Below, piece by piece: positions 24,150 to 35,689 of a stretch of DNA of 64,000 bases. Within the stretch, counting starts at the first letter, position 1. Every line of letters begins with the position of its first letter. A program made the position numbers and the translations under genes. Under the pieces are notes generated by a model. That model had not been told where the DNA came from. It saw only the letters and a program-made list of their open reading frames with translations, and did no database searches. This DNA is from Hyaloscypha bicolor E (taxonomy: Eukaryota; Ascomycota; Leotiomycetes; Helotiales; Hyaloscyphaceae), in NCBI RefSeq assembly GCF_002865645.1, contig NW_020194512.1, positions 4,427,147-4,491,146 of the forward strand, in the 5' to 3' direction.

Positions 24150-24885
24150 AATATTTATAATAGATTATTTTCTCTTTATATACTCGAAATATAACTTTTA
24201 TTAAAATTTTCTTTAATAATATAGAATTTAAAAAATATCTAATAAATATTTATATAAAATAAGATTCCTATAAAACGAAATGTTATTTCTATATTTTCCG
24301 ATTAAAACCTTTAAAATTTTAATATAAAATAGTTTTTAATTTCATTTTTCGCGTTTTAATCTAATTTATTACTTTTCTTCTCTTATAAATATATTATTAT
24401 TTATATATAACTTGTAATAAAGTAAATTAATTATACTTTAAACTTGTTTATTATTAGAATAGTTTCCGACTACTTTTTTTATCTTACTGTTTTATTATAT
24501 CTTAATAATAACTTATTTTATTTAAACTTATAAATTACTTAGATTAGTTACTCTAATTAATACAAGAGTTATTCTTTTAATTTTTGCTTAAAGTCAAATC
24601 TATTATAAGAAAGAATTATAAGAATAATAGAAAATTCTAGTTCATTTACCAAGCCTGATACAAAAATCACTAATTATTAAATGGCTTAGTTGCGAGGTCC
24701 AAATGCCATCCTCTTCCGGTCGTTAATCACGTGCAAATTTAATTACTAATCTCTAAACAATTGCGGGCTGGCGGGAGCCAAAAAAAAGCGTTATAACTTT
24801 TGCTTCTTGGTAGCCATTTTTATTATACTTTCTGAAAAGGCGAAAGCTAGAGACCTCTCTGGAATGCCTGGAAATATATAACAAT
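24150..24885. other. AT-rich block then 3' flank of HET gene
   Basis: 24150-24640 is AT-rich with GCGTTTT words like those beside the copia LTRs but no clear repeat partner. From 24640 the composition is normal and leads into the 3' flank of the minus-strand HET gene. No gene seen. Confidence 0.35.
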
Positions 24886-26970
24886 CTAATAAAGATCCAA
24901 CATCTCTGCTTGAAAGTACCCATTTGCCAAGTCATCCATTGCCTCCCCTTCCATAAATCCATGCACGTATGCTTCGCCGACCACTTCATACCTTTTGTCT
25001 GCGATTGGGCGTAGGACCATGGGAGTAGTGCATCCGAATAGAACTGCAATGATATCGTCTTTCTTTGAGGTGTTTGGCGCCAATCCCAAGTATCCATTCC
25101 CAGTGACTAAGAATTTGCGACCAGCCATCAAGACACTAACTCGATGCATTATCTCTTGGACTAATTTATGAGAAGGAGGTTCTCCCGAAGTTTCAAAAAG
25201 AGGGAAAAAGTCTTCGAAGCGACGTCCTCCTACTTTAAGATGGCTATTATACTTGCGGAAGCTCTCAAAATGAACGCATTGAGCTGTCAAAGTATTCCGT
25301 CCAAAGGAAAAGATAGGGATGTCGAGAACAGCCGCGCAATTATTGAGGGATAAATCGCCAGCAGCGCTTCGACCAGCAACCAGGGTGTGCCAAAAGGCAG
25401 TTCTCAATTCCTCTTCATCTTGGTAAGGGTTAAGACCTAAGGATTGAGTTGGCTGAACCAAATGTCGCCCGTCCTTGAACGCAAAGTCGTCATCGATATC
25501 ACACTCCACGACCTTCAAGGATGACAGTATGGACAAAAAGCTTGGAAAGTCGAATCCGAGACTATCTACAGCATCAATAACGACACCCCTGACATGTAAA
25601 CAATTGGAATCGTCAAAACGAATATCCATTTCAGAATATCGGCTTGCATGATAGGGAACCACGTTGTAAAAATCGAAATTGCGCTTGACTTCATCCCGAA
25701 AATCCGGCAACCACGAGGGCCAATTCGCGAGACGCCTTACTTGACAGCTTTGCGACTCACGGAGAATTTCGAGATTGAGCGTTCCTGAAATACATGCTTT
25801 CATGAAGTCTATGTAGACCTCTTTCACGGGCAAGCTGTAGTTGGGATTGATCTCACTACCAACCTTTGGCGGCAATAGACTGAGTATCCCGTAAATCTTG
25901 TCCTTAGGATCGGTTTGCTGTGCTTGTCGAACAGCATCGAACAGTCCTTTTCGGATATTTTCAGTGCTGTGCAGTGGTATCAATCGAGTTTGAATATGTT
26001 GAATTGAGAGATCCACAATATGCATAAGATCAGCTGGGCGAAGAGAGTTCGCGATTACACCTCTGCCTCCTGGATTCTCCGAGTTCACTGTCCTGTATAT
26101 AGAGAGCAAAGCGCCGACGGCGTTAGCGAAGCTTGACCACTTCATGGCATAGTTGCCACAAACAATCGTCAAGGTTAAATTGCTCCATGCAATCTCTTGG
26201 ATAACCCATAGGCGATTCCAATAGGGACGATCCAGTAAGGCTCTTATAGCATCCAAAGGTTCTTCTTCCAACGTGAGTCCCTCTAAAATCTTGCCACTAT
26301 CTGCCATGTATGAGTCGTCCCCATTACATATTGAATGCAGCTTGGCCAATGCCATGTTGCTATCGTTGCTCTCGAGTCCTATCCACGCCAGTGTGGTGAA
26401 AGCTTGATAATATATGGCCGCCATCCGTTTGACCTGCTCGTTTTTCTCAACTATATTGTTTTGATTAATGCAAATTGCATCAATCCATATCCCACAGGAA
26501 GAATTGGCAAGGGTGTGGCTGTAAATTGTTTCGAGGAAATCGTGCAAATTTTTGGTGACCCGTACCTCATGCCCATTTACGATGATTTGGCGCGAATCCT
26601 CAGAGTCCCCCCAACAATATGACAAAGCGAAATAGTCCCCCCATTTCCACCGGTGCCACCCATGAAGTGAACTTAGAGCAACTAGTGAAACATAAACAAA
26701 GGAGAGCGGAGGACATGTGCCGGCTTTGCCCTCATCGAATGGAGTTGTTATACCCTCTCTCGCGCAAGCCTCCACAAAGTTTTCAGGCCAGGATGTCCCT
26801 CGATTGATTGAATTAGATTTGTATTCTTCGGAATAGTCATCCAATGATACGTGCTCGAGGATGCAATGTATCATATCTCGTGGTTGGTTAACAAGGCTGC
26901 GTGACTTCGGTGGCAAGATCTTTAAGAGCCTGATCTCGTTCTTAGCGGTGTCAAGTGGGCGATACTCCAT
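24886..26970 (-). CDS. HET domain protein (heterokaryon incompatibility)
   Basis: Single exon of 694 residues, ATG at 26970. After an N-terminal stretch of ~110 residues the HET domain opens with FALSYCWGDSED, followed by GIWIDAICINQNN, LAWIG and NRLWVIQEIAWS. The middle has the QAQQTDPKDKIYGILSLLP block found in many HET proteins and NWPSWLPDF. The C-terminus has KFLVTGNGYLGLAP and YEVVGEAYVHGFMEGEAM, the same closing motif as in the HET pseudogene at 17676. Complete and undamaged. HET proteins execute non-self recognition in fungi; the partner cannot be told from sequence. It lacks the intron that interrupts the YEALSYVWG motif in the HET gene at 13633. Confidence 0.88.
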   Translation of the reverse strand: MEYRPLDTAKNEIRLLKILPPKSRSLVNQPRDMIHCILEHVSLDDYSEEYKSNSINRGTSWPENFVEACAREGITTPFDEGKAGTCPPLSFVYVSLVALSSLHGWHRWKWGDYFALSYCWGDSEDSRQIIVNGHEVRVTKNLHDFLETIYSHTLANSSCGIWIDAICINQNNIVEKNEQVKRMAAIYYQAFTTLAWIGLESNDSNMALAKLHSICNGDDSYMADSGKILEGLTLEEEPLDAIRALLDRPYWNRLWVIQEIAWSNLTLTIVCGNYAMKWSSFANAVGALLSIYRTVNSENPGGRGVIANSLRPADLMHIVDLSIQHIQTRLIPLHSTENIRKGLFDAVRQAQQTDPKDKIYGILSLLPPKVGSEINPNYSLPVKEVYIDFMKACISGTLNLEILRESQSCQVRRLANWPSWLPDFRDEVKRNFDFYNVVPYHASRYSEMDIRFDDSNCLHVRGVVIDAVDSLGFDFPSFLSILSSLKVVECDIDDDFAFKDGRHLVQPTQSLGLNPYQDEEELRTAFWHTLVAGRSAAGDLSLNNCAAVLDIPIFSFGRNTLTAQCVHFESFRKYNSHLKVGGRRFEDFFPLFETSGEPPSHKLVQEIMHRVSVLMAGRKFLVTGNGYLGLAPNTSKKDDIIAVLFGCTTPMVLRPIADKRYEVVGEAYVHGFMEGEAMDDLANGYFQAEMLDLY

Positions 26971-28239
26971 CTCATAACCGATAAGGCTGTGGCGCCGAGT
27001 AATGAAGGTAATAGTTATTAGAGAAACAAGAGTGACGATTCAAGGATAGTTGATATCAGCGAGATGTTTTTGATGAAGGCGCGACTGGTGGGACGGATCG
27101 AAGGAGCTGGCGGTTGTCAACCCTAATTGATAGGCTCTCAAACCTCAACCCTGTTAGTGCGTGGCTGAGGCGCAGGTGACACAAGTTGTCAATATATTTT
27201 CATTTTTATTAAAATATCTTTTATTTATTACTTTTATATTAAAATATAACGTAATTAATATCTTATTAAAAACTCTTATTAAAAACTTACTCCTGATTAA
27301 GCCTTCTTAGGCTCTAAGATAAGAAGGTTAAGAGTAAGAAGGATCGATCCTTAAGAAGGACGGGAGTACCGAGGTCGAGAGTTTTGAAACACTGTAGCTC
27401 GTGAGTCGATGGGGTATCCCAGCCTCATCGAACACGTCTTCTCGGCTACGTGTGCGCGTCTTACCCATAGAGTGTGGTTGCACAACACGATAAGAAAGTG
27501 GTGGTGGCCGAGCCCCTTATTCGTTGCTCCGGGTTAGCACAAGATGATAGAAATTAATACAGCCTATCAAGTTGGTTCACAACCACATCACGGGAGCATC
27601 CTCCCGATCCCCTGGCTATGACCCTCTGTTGTGTATCCAACCATATTTGTTCCTTCGCACCCTTGACCAATGACTGATCCTCACCGCCCAAGTTTTATTT
27701 AGGATTATTTCTGGACGTAACAATTCTCCTTGGGTCGCACTCACTGCCTGCTTGAATTTCTCGGGTTTAATAAAACCTAGAACCAGTCATCCACCTTCGC
27801 TAATATCTGCGTTCACTGACTCTGGAAAGAATGCTGACTAGTTTGCCTCACCCCCTTTAGGGATCCATAACGAAACGAGTTCGAAAGATTGCAGTAAGGA
27901 AAAACTGGAGTGTAATAAGGAAGTTGTTACAATATTTACTGATAATTAAGTTATACCTAATAAGGGGATAATTAATGCTCGAGACTAAGGGTCTTACATA
28001 AGAACCTCCGATATATTATACAAGAAATTCATAAATTGTCTTATCCCGAATTTGAATCGCCGCATCATTAATATAGTACTGCGCGAGCAACATATCTCTA
28101 GTATATCTAACGAATTCAAAAGATCGATAATAAAATCTATGTAGGAGTCAGTGGATTGGTGCATTGAGTAAGGATATCTTCTAGCACGGACTTACAGAAG
28201 TGTTCAAGAAAATGAGATTTCGGTGTTGATGAATCGAGA
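26971..28239. other. Spacer between HET gene and coiled-coil gene
   Basis: 26971-27180 is the probable HET promoter. 27185-27290 is AT-rich. 27295-27722 is a candidate solo LTR. 27723-28239 has normal to AT-rich composition without a recognisable gene. Confidence 0.35.
27295..27722 (-). mobile_element. Candidate solo LTR
   Basis: On the minus strand the segment starts TGTTACGTCC and ends GGCTTAATCA, the TG...CA form and a TGTTACG start common in fungal Gypsy-type LTRs. The flanks (actcc left, attct right) differ only by C/T and could be a mutated 5-bp duplication. No second copy is present in the window, so this rests on termini alone. Confidence 0.35.
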
Positions 28240-29628
28240 TTAAACTCCCCTAAGAACTGAACGACCTAGGATTTGCTTCTGAACGAATTCTGGCCTACTA
28301 AGCTCATCTTCGAAATTCTTCTCTGGCTCACTCCCATCACTAAGTTCATCCAGGTTTATTCCAGCTTCCAAACATTGCGATTTCAGCCTCTCCACATCCA
28401 GCTCAATTTCAGTAATTTCTCCCCGCAACGCAGCCTCTCTTGCAGGAAGATTTTCAAGGAATGCTCTCAAGTTTGAATGAAGTTCCATTCCGACCCGTGA
28501 ACGAGATTCTTGTTCCACCAACAAGCTTTCGTGTTCCTGCGTCATGTTCTGAAGTCTTTCTCTCGCGAGATCCAAATCCCCAAGCCGTGACAGATATTCT
28601 GCATGAATTGGTTTATATTGATCAAGATGGCCAGTCGAGAGACCCAGAAATGAACTTGAAGCAGAAACAGAGGCGAGCAAGTCTGCAACTTGTGGAAGGG
28701 GAGATAATGTTGCCGATTCGTGCCTAGGCGGCGGTACTGTTTCCTGCCCATACAGTCGAATTTCAATCTTTGCCATTTCGAACTCCGTTTCGTCCAGGAT
28801 ATCTTCTATTCGGGTATATTCATCCTCCAAGGGGCCATATACATCTCGTGCTGCTTGCATTGCAAGATAGTAAGAGTCCGCAGTCTCATCCGGTGACGTT
28901 TGAGCGTTTGAAAACAACTGAACCGATCGACTCTCTCTGACATGTCTGATAAACGCCTCATCTGCTGAGGATTTGGTTGCTTCTTTCTCCTTGAGTTCTT
29001 TGCGTTTTATCTTCAGCTGAGCACGGAGTCTCAACGCATTTGTACGCAACAAACGAAGGCGCTGTCCTTCTTCTTTCATCCGCCCTGGATCTTTTTCAAA
29101 CCCAGCTGGGTGATTATCTTGCGATAGGAATCGTTCCATTGGACCGGTCTGATTTGAAATGAGAGTTCTTGGCTTCTCCGCTTGGAAACTTCTTATTTGA
29201 CTCCTAGGTGAGGGAGGCGGTTCGGGCTCTGCAGTCGTTGGCGGAAGAGTATTTAATGAGAAAGTGCTTTCGGCACCGAATGAAGGATCTGGTTGAGTCT
29301 TGTTGGAATCGATATTGGTCGGTCTCAACGACAATTTGAGGCTCATAGCTGCTACTTCGTGGACAGGGGTAGGACTGGGATTTGAAGAAGTCGGTGGGGG
29401 TGTCGTTTTTGTGTCGTCAGTTACTGACCTTTGAGATGGTCGAGACTTGATCTTTCGATAAGGCCTCCTGGCCGATCTGGATTTGCCATGGTTTAAGACT
29501 TCAAGCAAATCCCGTTTCCTCTTCTGTTCAAAAAAGATCATATCCTCCTGTTGTTGGCATGGCTGAGGCGCAGATGTACGCTGTGCATGTGGGAACCCGC
29601 TTTCGTTCGACGAGTCGATTCCTGCCAT
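28240..29628 (-). CDS. Hypothetical coiled-coil protein
   Basis: Single-exon frame of 462 residues, ATG at 29628 (MAGIDSSNESG). Residues ~1-190 are low-complexity, rich in Ser, Pro and Thr, with a basic patch (KSRSARRPYRKIKSRP) that could act as a nuclear localisation signal. Residues ~190-240 (LRAQLKIKRKELKEKE) and ~340-440 (ARERLQNMTQEHESLLVEQE; ITEIELDVERLKSQC) have heptad-like spacing typical of coiled coils. No catalytic motif, signal peptide or membrane span is visible. I do not recognise a named family. It is divergent from the DUF6590 gene, sharing the ~620-bp region 29629-30246 as likely common upstream sequence. Confidence 0.7.
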   Translation of the reverse strand: MAGIDSSNESGFPHAQRTSAPQPCQQQEDMIFFEQKRKRDLLEVLNHGKSRSARRPYRKIKSRPSQRSVTDDTKTTPPPTSSNPSPTPVHEVAAMSLKLSLRPTNIDSNKTQPDPSFGAESTFSLNTLPPTTAEPEPPPSPRSQIRSFQAEKPRTLISNQTGPMERFLSQDNHPAGFEKDPGRMKEEGQRLRLLRTNALRLRAQLKIKRKELKEKEATKSSADEAFIRHVRESRSVQLFSNAQTSPDETADSYYLAMQAARDVYGPLEDEYTRIEDILDETEFEMAKIEIRLYGQETVPPPRHESATLSPLPQVADLLASVSASSSFLGLSTGHLDQYKPIHAEYLSRLGDLDLARERLQNMTQEHESLLVEQESRSRVGMELHSNLRAFLENLPAREAALRGEITEIELDVERLKSQCLEAGINLDELSDGSEPEKNFEDELSRPEFVQKQILGRSVLRGV

Positions 29629-30246
29629 GTGGGCATCGTGATGTGTATCTTTTGGGGGGCAAGCGGTCAGAAACTATAAGAGGAAGTGGATAGGTCCAAA
29701 GGCTGACCATGGCGGCTGGTGCGCTTTGCGATTCGAGAGCGGTATGGAGGAAGCTACCTTTTAAAAAACGTATGGAATGATGGCTTTTGCGCTAGTCCGC
29801 CCTCTTTCAACCGGCTCGAATTTCGGCGAAGGAGACTGTACAGGGAGCGTCACAAAACTGCACAACCTGGAAATTAACAGGGATTCCAAAAACAAACTGC
29901 TGGGATTCTCCTTTAATCTTCGATGTAACCTCACAACGAATGGACGATAAGAAAATAGTGTGGTCACACAATGCGGCCGTACAACCAGCGGCACCTCAAG
30001 ATAAGTGCCAGCCCCGAAGCTTCCCTAGTGTGGCTACCCAACCTCAGGCAGGTCTTTCCCCAATGGGCTGCATGTGCTTCTCCCAAAACAACAGCGTGAT
30101 ACACTGGGAGCTTTCAAATGGACCGCCGCCCATGTTGAGCCTCATGTCGCATCCTTTATTTGAGCGGGGCCAAACCAGGCTCCCAGAGTCGCTGTCGGGG
30201 TCGGGCACTTTTGGCTCAGTTTTCCGCCCAGCCTTTCCCCGTGACT

Positions 30247-32196
30247 ATGTCAACACGGTCTGGCAGAAGATCAGGCAAGTCCAAAGGGTCGGCACGATCC
30301 GGCGATTGGTCCGAATGGACTTGGGATGAAAAAGGGTGGAGGTGGTATCGAGCCCGCCTCAACTCGAGGGGTAGGTTTCTCCAAGTCAATATACCTCTGC
30401 TCCCACGAAAATGATGTTGAACATTACATTCTCTGGGAATGAGATCAGATAGGCTTACCAATTTTTCTCAGGGGAATATGACTACCAATATCAACTTGGG
30501 CAAACTGCCGCACAAGATTCCACACCACGAGGAGCAACGACTACCGAGAACGTCTCCGTCCTTCCCAGTATATCTACAAGTTACAACCGCGAATACTATG
30601 ATAATCAAGACTACGACTACCAATACCCTTCGCAGACCTCCGGTGAAGTCAACGACTTATCCAGAGAGTTTGCAAAAACGTCCTTGAATGATGAGCGACT
30701 TCCATCAACGGATTCTGCATCCTACGGCGGGTACCAGTCGAATGAGGGGCAACAGGGTATGTCCCCTTCTAGAAGCAAGAAGTTAAATCTCAGTAGTTAT
30801 ATACTAATTGAATCTTCTCTAGAAAGAACCTCCACTCAGCCGATTACAATCCCGTCGAATCCATGGAGGCAGGCAGACGACGCGACCTCCAATGATTACT
30901 CCTCCTCTAGTCATTCGACAGTAGTTGGCAGACAAAGCGGGTTTCATGGCGGAAAGTCCCCTTCGCCACCGTCTGGTCTGTGTTCATACCCTTAGTACAA
31001 GCTTTTACTGAGTTGAAATAGGATATATAGCACCGAGTTCTTCGTCCTATTACGCACCTGTGCCTGGACAATTTGGACCTACTTATAGCGTCAGCGCTAG
31101 TTACGGTTATCCAGGACCTTTGATGGTGGATTCGCAGGGCATACCAACCTCTGGCATAGGCTACCCCAATCCTTCACAAGGGTATCCTAAGTCTGGATAC
31201 TCGGAGCCCGCACCAGGGTACTCGAACCCTGCACAGGGTTATAGGGAATCATCGCGGGGTTCTGTGAATTCGCAATCACGTATGTTTCGCATTTTCCATT
31301 GAGAGATTTTCCAGGCTGACGTGATGTAGAAACACAAAGCGCTCACGGCGCCTCCGCAGCTACAAGCAGTGGTGCAATTACACCTAAACCCACACATAAG
31401 ACGATTACAGGAACACCTGGCGCAAAGGAGACACTAGACCCTAGTAAGCTAATCTCCCTGCTAGGCAAGAACTATACTTAACAAGCTGCAGATTATAAAG
31501 TTCACAAGTCAACGTATTTCACGCCAGGTCAAGTAAGTGTTCTGACAACCATCAAATAACTATCACTGACAACACCGCCTTTAGGTTTTCAAGGTACTTT
31601 GGTTCGAACCTCTAGGAGAGAACGCAAGGCAAACCAGCGCCACGGAAGTAACAGATTTCTCATGGGACGTGGGAGACGGGAGGTTTGGTGAGAAGCCACA
31701 TTCTAGCATCCGCCGCTTTGTGATTGTCGCTGCCGATTACGGTCATTGTCAGTGCCTGTCAGTGTATCTTCACAACCTAGTTCATGAAACAATTGCTTAC
31801 AACATCTGCAGGCCAATTCTTACGTATCACAGACAAGGAACAACAAAGCCCGGCGTAAAACGGGAAGACCACGCCATAATTTACACCGGCGACAGACCCC
31901 CAAGTAGAATCGAGGGGGAAGACGAGCTAAAGCTACGCGCTATCCGAGTGATTCCCAAGACACCCCGAGATAAACTTGAGAAAGAGTCGCGCATAAATTA
32001 TGCAAAGATATATACTGTGGAGCACAACGTCAAGGTTCACTTCGTTGGCCATGTTGATCCGACGTTCCAACATAAGCTTGTTACTGATTTTGACGCTACT
32101 TGGATGAAAAAGAGACAGATGAGCCCTTGGCCGCAAGGTTATTCGGCGTCGAATACTACTGAGAGTTCGCTGTATGTGGGAGGAGGTTATAAGTAG
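30247..32196 (+). CDS. DUF6590 domain protein
   Basis: Eight exons: 30247-30370, 30472-30756, 30823-30975, 31022-31279, 31330-31443, 31492-31532, 31585-31757 and 31812-32196. All introns are GT-AG, 46-101 nt, and phases agree at each joint. The total is 1,533 nt, 510 residues. Intron 31758-31811 is a multiple of three and could be missed; removing it gives the smooth CLPILTYHRQGTTKPG. The N-terminus (MSTRSGRRSGK, then SEWTWDEKGWRWYRARLNSRGEY) is followed by Tyr/Gln/Ser-rich sequence. Exon 4 has GYP/GYS repeats (GYPNPSQGYPKSGYSEPAPG). The C-terminal domain, YFTPGQVFKVLW to INYAKIYTVEHNVKVHFVG, is DUF6590, a fungal domain of unknown function that contains a typical RRFVIV...GHC.C block. Intact. 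Confidence 0.85.
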
Positions 32197-32689
32197 AGAA
32201 TCGGAACGTCGAGACTTCTTCAAGTGAAGAGAAATGTCGGTCGCCAATGGCGGATGTATTTTCACACCCGGCATATATACGTTTAGCGTGCCTCTGTTTA
32301 GGGACGTAACCACGCCTCCCTGCTGGCGAGGCGCTTGCAATTATTCCTGTATTTTTGAATACTTTTCATGTTATCCTTTTTCTTTAAAGGGAGGGGGGGG
32401 GGGGTAAAGGAACTTTCTTGTAAAGAGCCTAGACAGGCTCGCTTTTAGTAACGAAGGGAGAAGATTTTTTTCTTGCTATTTATTTTATATAGTAAGTACA
32501 GTTCACTTCAAGAGCCAGTTCATTTTAGCTTAAGAAATGAATTACAAGCAGGCTGCTTTGGATTTATGTTTAATGCTAGCAAAATTTGTAATAAGGCGCG
32601 AATATTAAAAGAATTTTGTTTATATAATAAAGGCTATTAAACGAGCTAATATAGATTTCAAACAAATTTAAATAATTATTTAACTTAAA
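32197..32689. other. 3' flank then AT-rich DNA
   Basis: Holds the DUF6590 gene 3' region, a run of about 14 G near 32391-32404, and then AT-rich DNA from ~32470. No gene. Confidence 0.35.
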
Positions 32690-34124
32690 TGCTAATTTAT
32701 ATATAGGCCACAAGTGCGGCCACTAGTATAATTTAAAGACCCGAATAATATATAATTCTAATTTTTAGTATTACTGCTTTTTTAAAAAAGCTAGTAGAGG
32801 AAATTAATAAAGAAATAATAAGGGCTTTAAATGTCGTTTTTTTCTTAATATTTAATTAAGATATTATAAAGTTATTAATTATTATATTTATATTATTAGT
32901 AAAACTTTATTTTCTTTTTTAAGTTATAAGAAATACTTTATATAAACTTATTACTATTATTAGCTTATAATTATTTAAGTTTATATTTTAGTAATAATAA
33001 TTATTTCTTAATATATAGCCTATATTTAAAAAAATGTTATCTAATATTACTTAAAAATTCGTTTATTATTATATTTAAAAATTAATTAGAAAAAATAAAG
33101 GCTCTAATTAGCTAATAAAAAAAAGAATATTAAATATTTAACCTAAGTATTTATTTTAACTAAGCCTAATATTCTACTTATTAATTTTTTTCTTTTAAAT
33201 ATAAAGTTATATTTCTTTAAATATACTAAAGTTAATTTGAATTTATTAGTCGAGTTCTTTAATATAATTATTTAAAGTCTTATATAATAGCAGTTTTATA
33301 TTTTCTATAATAATATATTTTTTGTAAAATTATATTTTTTATAAAATTATATTTTTCATAAAATTATATAAATAATTATTTCTTTAATTATATAAAGTTT
33401 ACTTATTTTTATTTAGATTTTTTTTAATAATTATATATTTTCTTAAAGAACTTTCTTGTTTTCTTTATAACTCTTTATATTATATTTTTTAATTAATAAT
33501 TCTTATTATAAAGCTATAATTATTTTTATTTTATATAATTATTAATTCGAAGATATTTATTTCTTTTAATAAATAAAATATATTAGAAATATTAAAATCT
33601 ATAATTATTAGTATTTAATTCGAGCTATTTTACTTATTATTAAATTTTCTTTTTTTAATATTAAACCTTTTTAATATTTTTAATATTAATTATTTAGTAC
33701 TTTTAATAATTTCTTAAATTAGGAAATAGTTTAATAACTTAATTTATATTATATAAGGCCTTTTAATAATATACCTATATTATTTTAGTTAAGTTTAATA
33801 ACTTTTCGAATTAAATTAATTACTAAAATAAATAGCTTTTTAGATTAATAATTAATTTATAACTTAAAATAATAATAAATTAATATATTTTTATAATAAT
33901 TAGAACTTTAATTAATTAAATAAAATTTTTATAAAAATTTCGAATAACTTTTAGTTAGTATATAACTCGTATACTAATTTATATACGGGCTATAAATGCG
34001 GCCGCTAGTATAATTTAAATACCCGAATAATCTATAAGTCTAATTTTTAGTATTAATACTTTAATAAAAATATTAGTAAAAGAAATTTATAAAGAAATAC
34101 TAGGGGCTTTAAATCTTGTTTTTC
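32690..34124. mobile_element. RIPed element with ~150-bp direct repeats
   Basis: 32690-32842 and 33972-34124 are direct repeats (shared tgcggccRctagtataattta, agacccgaataat, aatttttagtatta, aaagaaataYtaRgggctttaaat). The space between (32870-33290) is diverged from 40590-41090, including shared aatatatagcctatattta and agaatattaa words. I read it as a short LTR-type or non-autonomous element. No coding motif survived. Confidence 0.5.
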
Positions 34125-34454
34125 TTTTTAAATTTAATAATTATATTCTAAAATTATATAAATTTAATATAAGAATTTCTAAATTCTTGAATTTTATTAA
34201 AAGAACTAATTATATTTATAGGACCGGTTATATATAATACTAGTTAAACTAACTAAATAAGCGGCTTTAGAAAGGAATTTTACTTAAAAAAAATAAGTTA
34301 TTTAATAAGCTTATAAAGAATATATAAATTAAGAGAATTAGATTAGTAATTTTAAAAGAATTAAAAAATGTGAAATTTTAAGTTATTTAATTATAGGAAA
34401 ATAAAATAAAGATATATAAAATATAAGATTTATAAAATATATAAGATATAAAAT

Positions 34455-34545
34455 ATATAAGATATAAGATATATAAGATATAAGATATATAAGATATAAG
34501 ATATATAAGATATAAGATATATAAGATATAAGATATATAAGATAG
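34455..34545. repeat. 16-bp minisatellite
   Basis: About five to six copies of atataagatataagat in tandem, with looser copies from 34396. Confidence 0.75.
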
Positions 34546-34683
34546 AAAATATAAGATTTTTATATAAGCTAAATTAATAATAATATAAAATTAAGAGAAT
34601 AATATTTATATTATATAAAAATTTATAATATTAATAAAAAATCTTTTTTTGAAAGAAATAAAACAAAAATCCGTTATTAAATT

Positions 34684-34831
34684 AGGAAAATAAATAAATA
34701 AAAAATCTATAATAATTAGAGAGCTAAAATAAATATTATTTTTATATCTTTACTAGGTTATTAGTAAAATAGTATAAAAATAATGTTTATTTTAGCTTTC
34801 CTAATTATATATAGATTTTTTATTTATTTAT
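34684..34831. repeat. Foldback element, ~70-bp arms
   Basis: The arms (aataaataaataaaaaatct...atctttact and its reverse complement agtaaaatagtata...tttatttatt) pair over ~70 bases around a loop of about 10 bases. This is a near-perfect long hairpin, a MITE-like structure. It ends at the stop codon of the weak minus-strand frame that follows. Confidence 0.65.
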
Positions 34832-35172
34832 TAACTATATAGTAAGCATTCTTGATCCGCCTGAACTAACTTAGCTAGTATGCGAATGCATCGCAGGGAG
34901 GGCATCTCCACATGCCTCACGCCATCTAGAACACCGGTTTGCATACCATACCATCTCATATCTAGATCCTCCTTGAATCTCTTTTTTGGATCCTCCTGGG
35001 CGGCTTGGGTGTAGAACTTCCGTTCCTCCTCACCGAAGGCATGGTATATACACCATGCTGCTGGATCGCCCCTCTTGGCAGCCTCGCGAAAGACACGAGA
35101 ACTAATAGGAGCTTTAAACGCAGAGTATCGTGTCGGAGTGGAACAGATCCGCTCAAGACTTTTACCGCACAA
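34831..35172 (-). CDS. Weak hypothetical frame, possible gene fragment
   Basis: A 113-codon frame on the minus strand in a normal-composition islet. It reads FREAAKRGDPAAWCIYHAF and EERKFYTQAAQEDPKKRFKE, which looks like amphipathic helices. I do not recognise the family. Its 3' end abuts the foldback element, so the C-terminus may be truncated. The opposite strand also has open frames of similar length, so strand choice is uncertain. Confidence 0.3.
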   Translation of the reverse strand: MCGKSLERICSTPTRYSAFKAPISSRVFREAAKRGDPAAWCIYHAFGEEERKFYTQAAQEDPKKRFKEDLDMRWYGMQTGVLDGVRHVEMPSLRCIRILAKLVQADQECLLYS

Positions 35173-35380
35173 ACTTCAATTCAACGCAAGATTCAGTTCA
35201 GGTTTCTATTCACCTTTCAATTTCCAGGGAAATGCCGACAGTCCCATACCAGACCAGACTGTACCTCTCGGCAACGAACACGGAACGGAAAGGTCATTGA
35301 TCGGTTTGTTTTCTTTTGTTTTACATATGGACTGACAGCATAAATAGCTAATACATCGAAGGTATGGGTATGAGAAACCC

Positions 35381-35689
35381 ATGGGCGCCATCCAATATGA
35401 CTATCACCTCCAACCATAGCGAGAACTCTTCCAGAAGTATGCTGCTTTGGAAGACTCTTCTCCGTCGACAGATAGGTCCGCTAGCCGTAGCAGTGTCTGC
35501 GACGTTACTCAGGACCATGTTATGAGCAACTGCGAGGAATTAAATACTAGCCAAAGTCCGTCTTCAATGTCTGAAATGGAACATGGCTATACTGAGCGGC
35601 ATTCAGGCCCTTCATCTCAAGATCAAGTTAGCGGCCATCCTTCACTTCGCAACAGTGCAGGCTCTAATCGTTCTGGGAGAAGAGGCTAG
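35381..35689 (+). pseudogene. Small Ser-rich frame with an early stop
   Basis: ATG at 35381 (MGAIQYDYHLQP), TAG at 35417, then open to 35689 (ELFQKYAALEDSSPSTDRS ... SGRRG). The continuity of the frame around the stop suggests one nonsense change, perhaps from CAG. Low-complexity, Ser-rich; function unknown. It might be a gene fragment rather than a gene. Confidence 0.3.

Noticed and set aside
30439..30687. Plus-strand open frame overlapping the DUF6590 gene
   Set aside because: Out of frame with the spliced DUF6590 model, whose eight exons keep phase and end in the DUF6590 domain.
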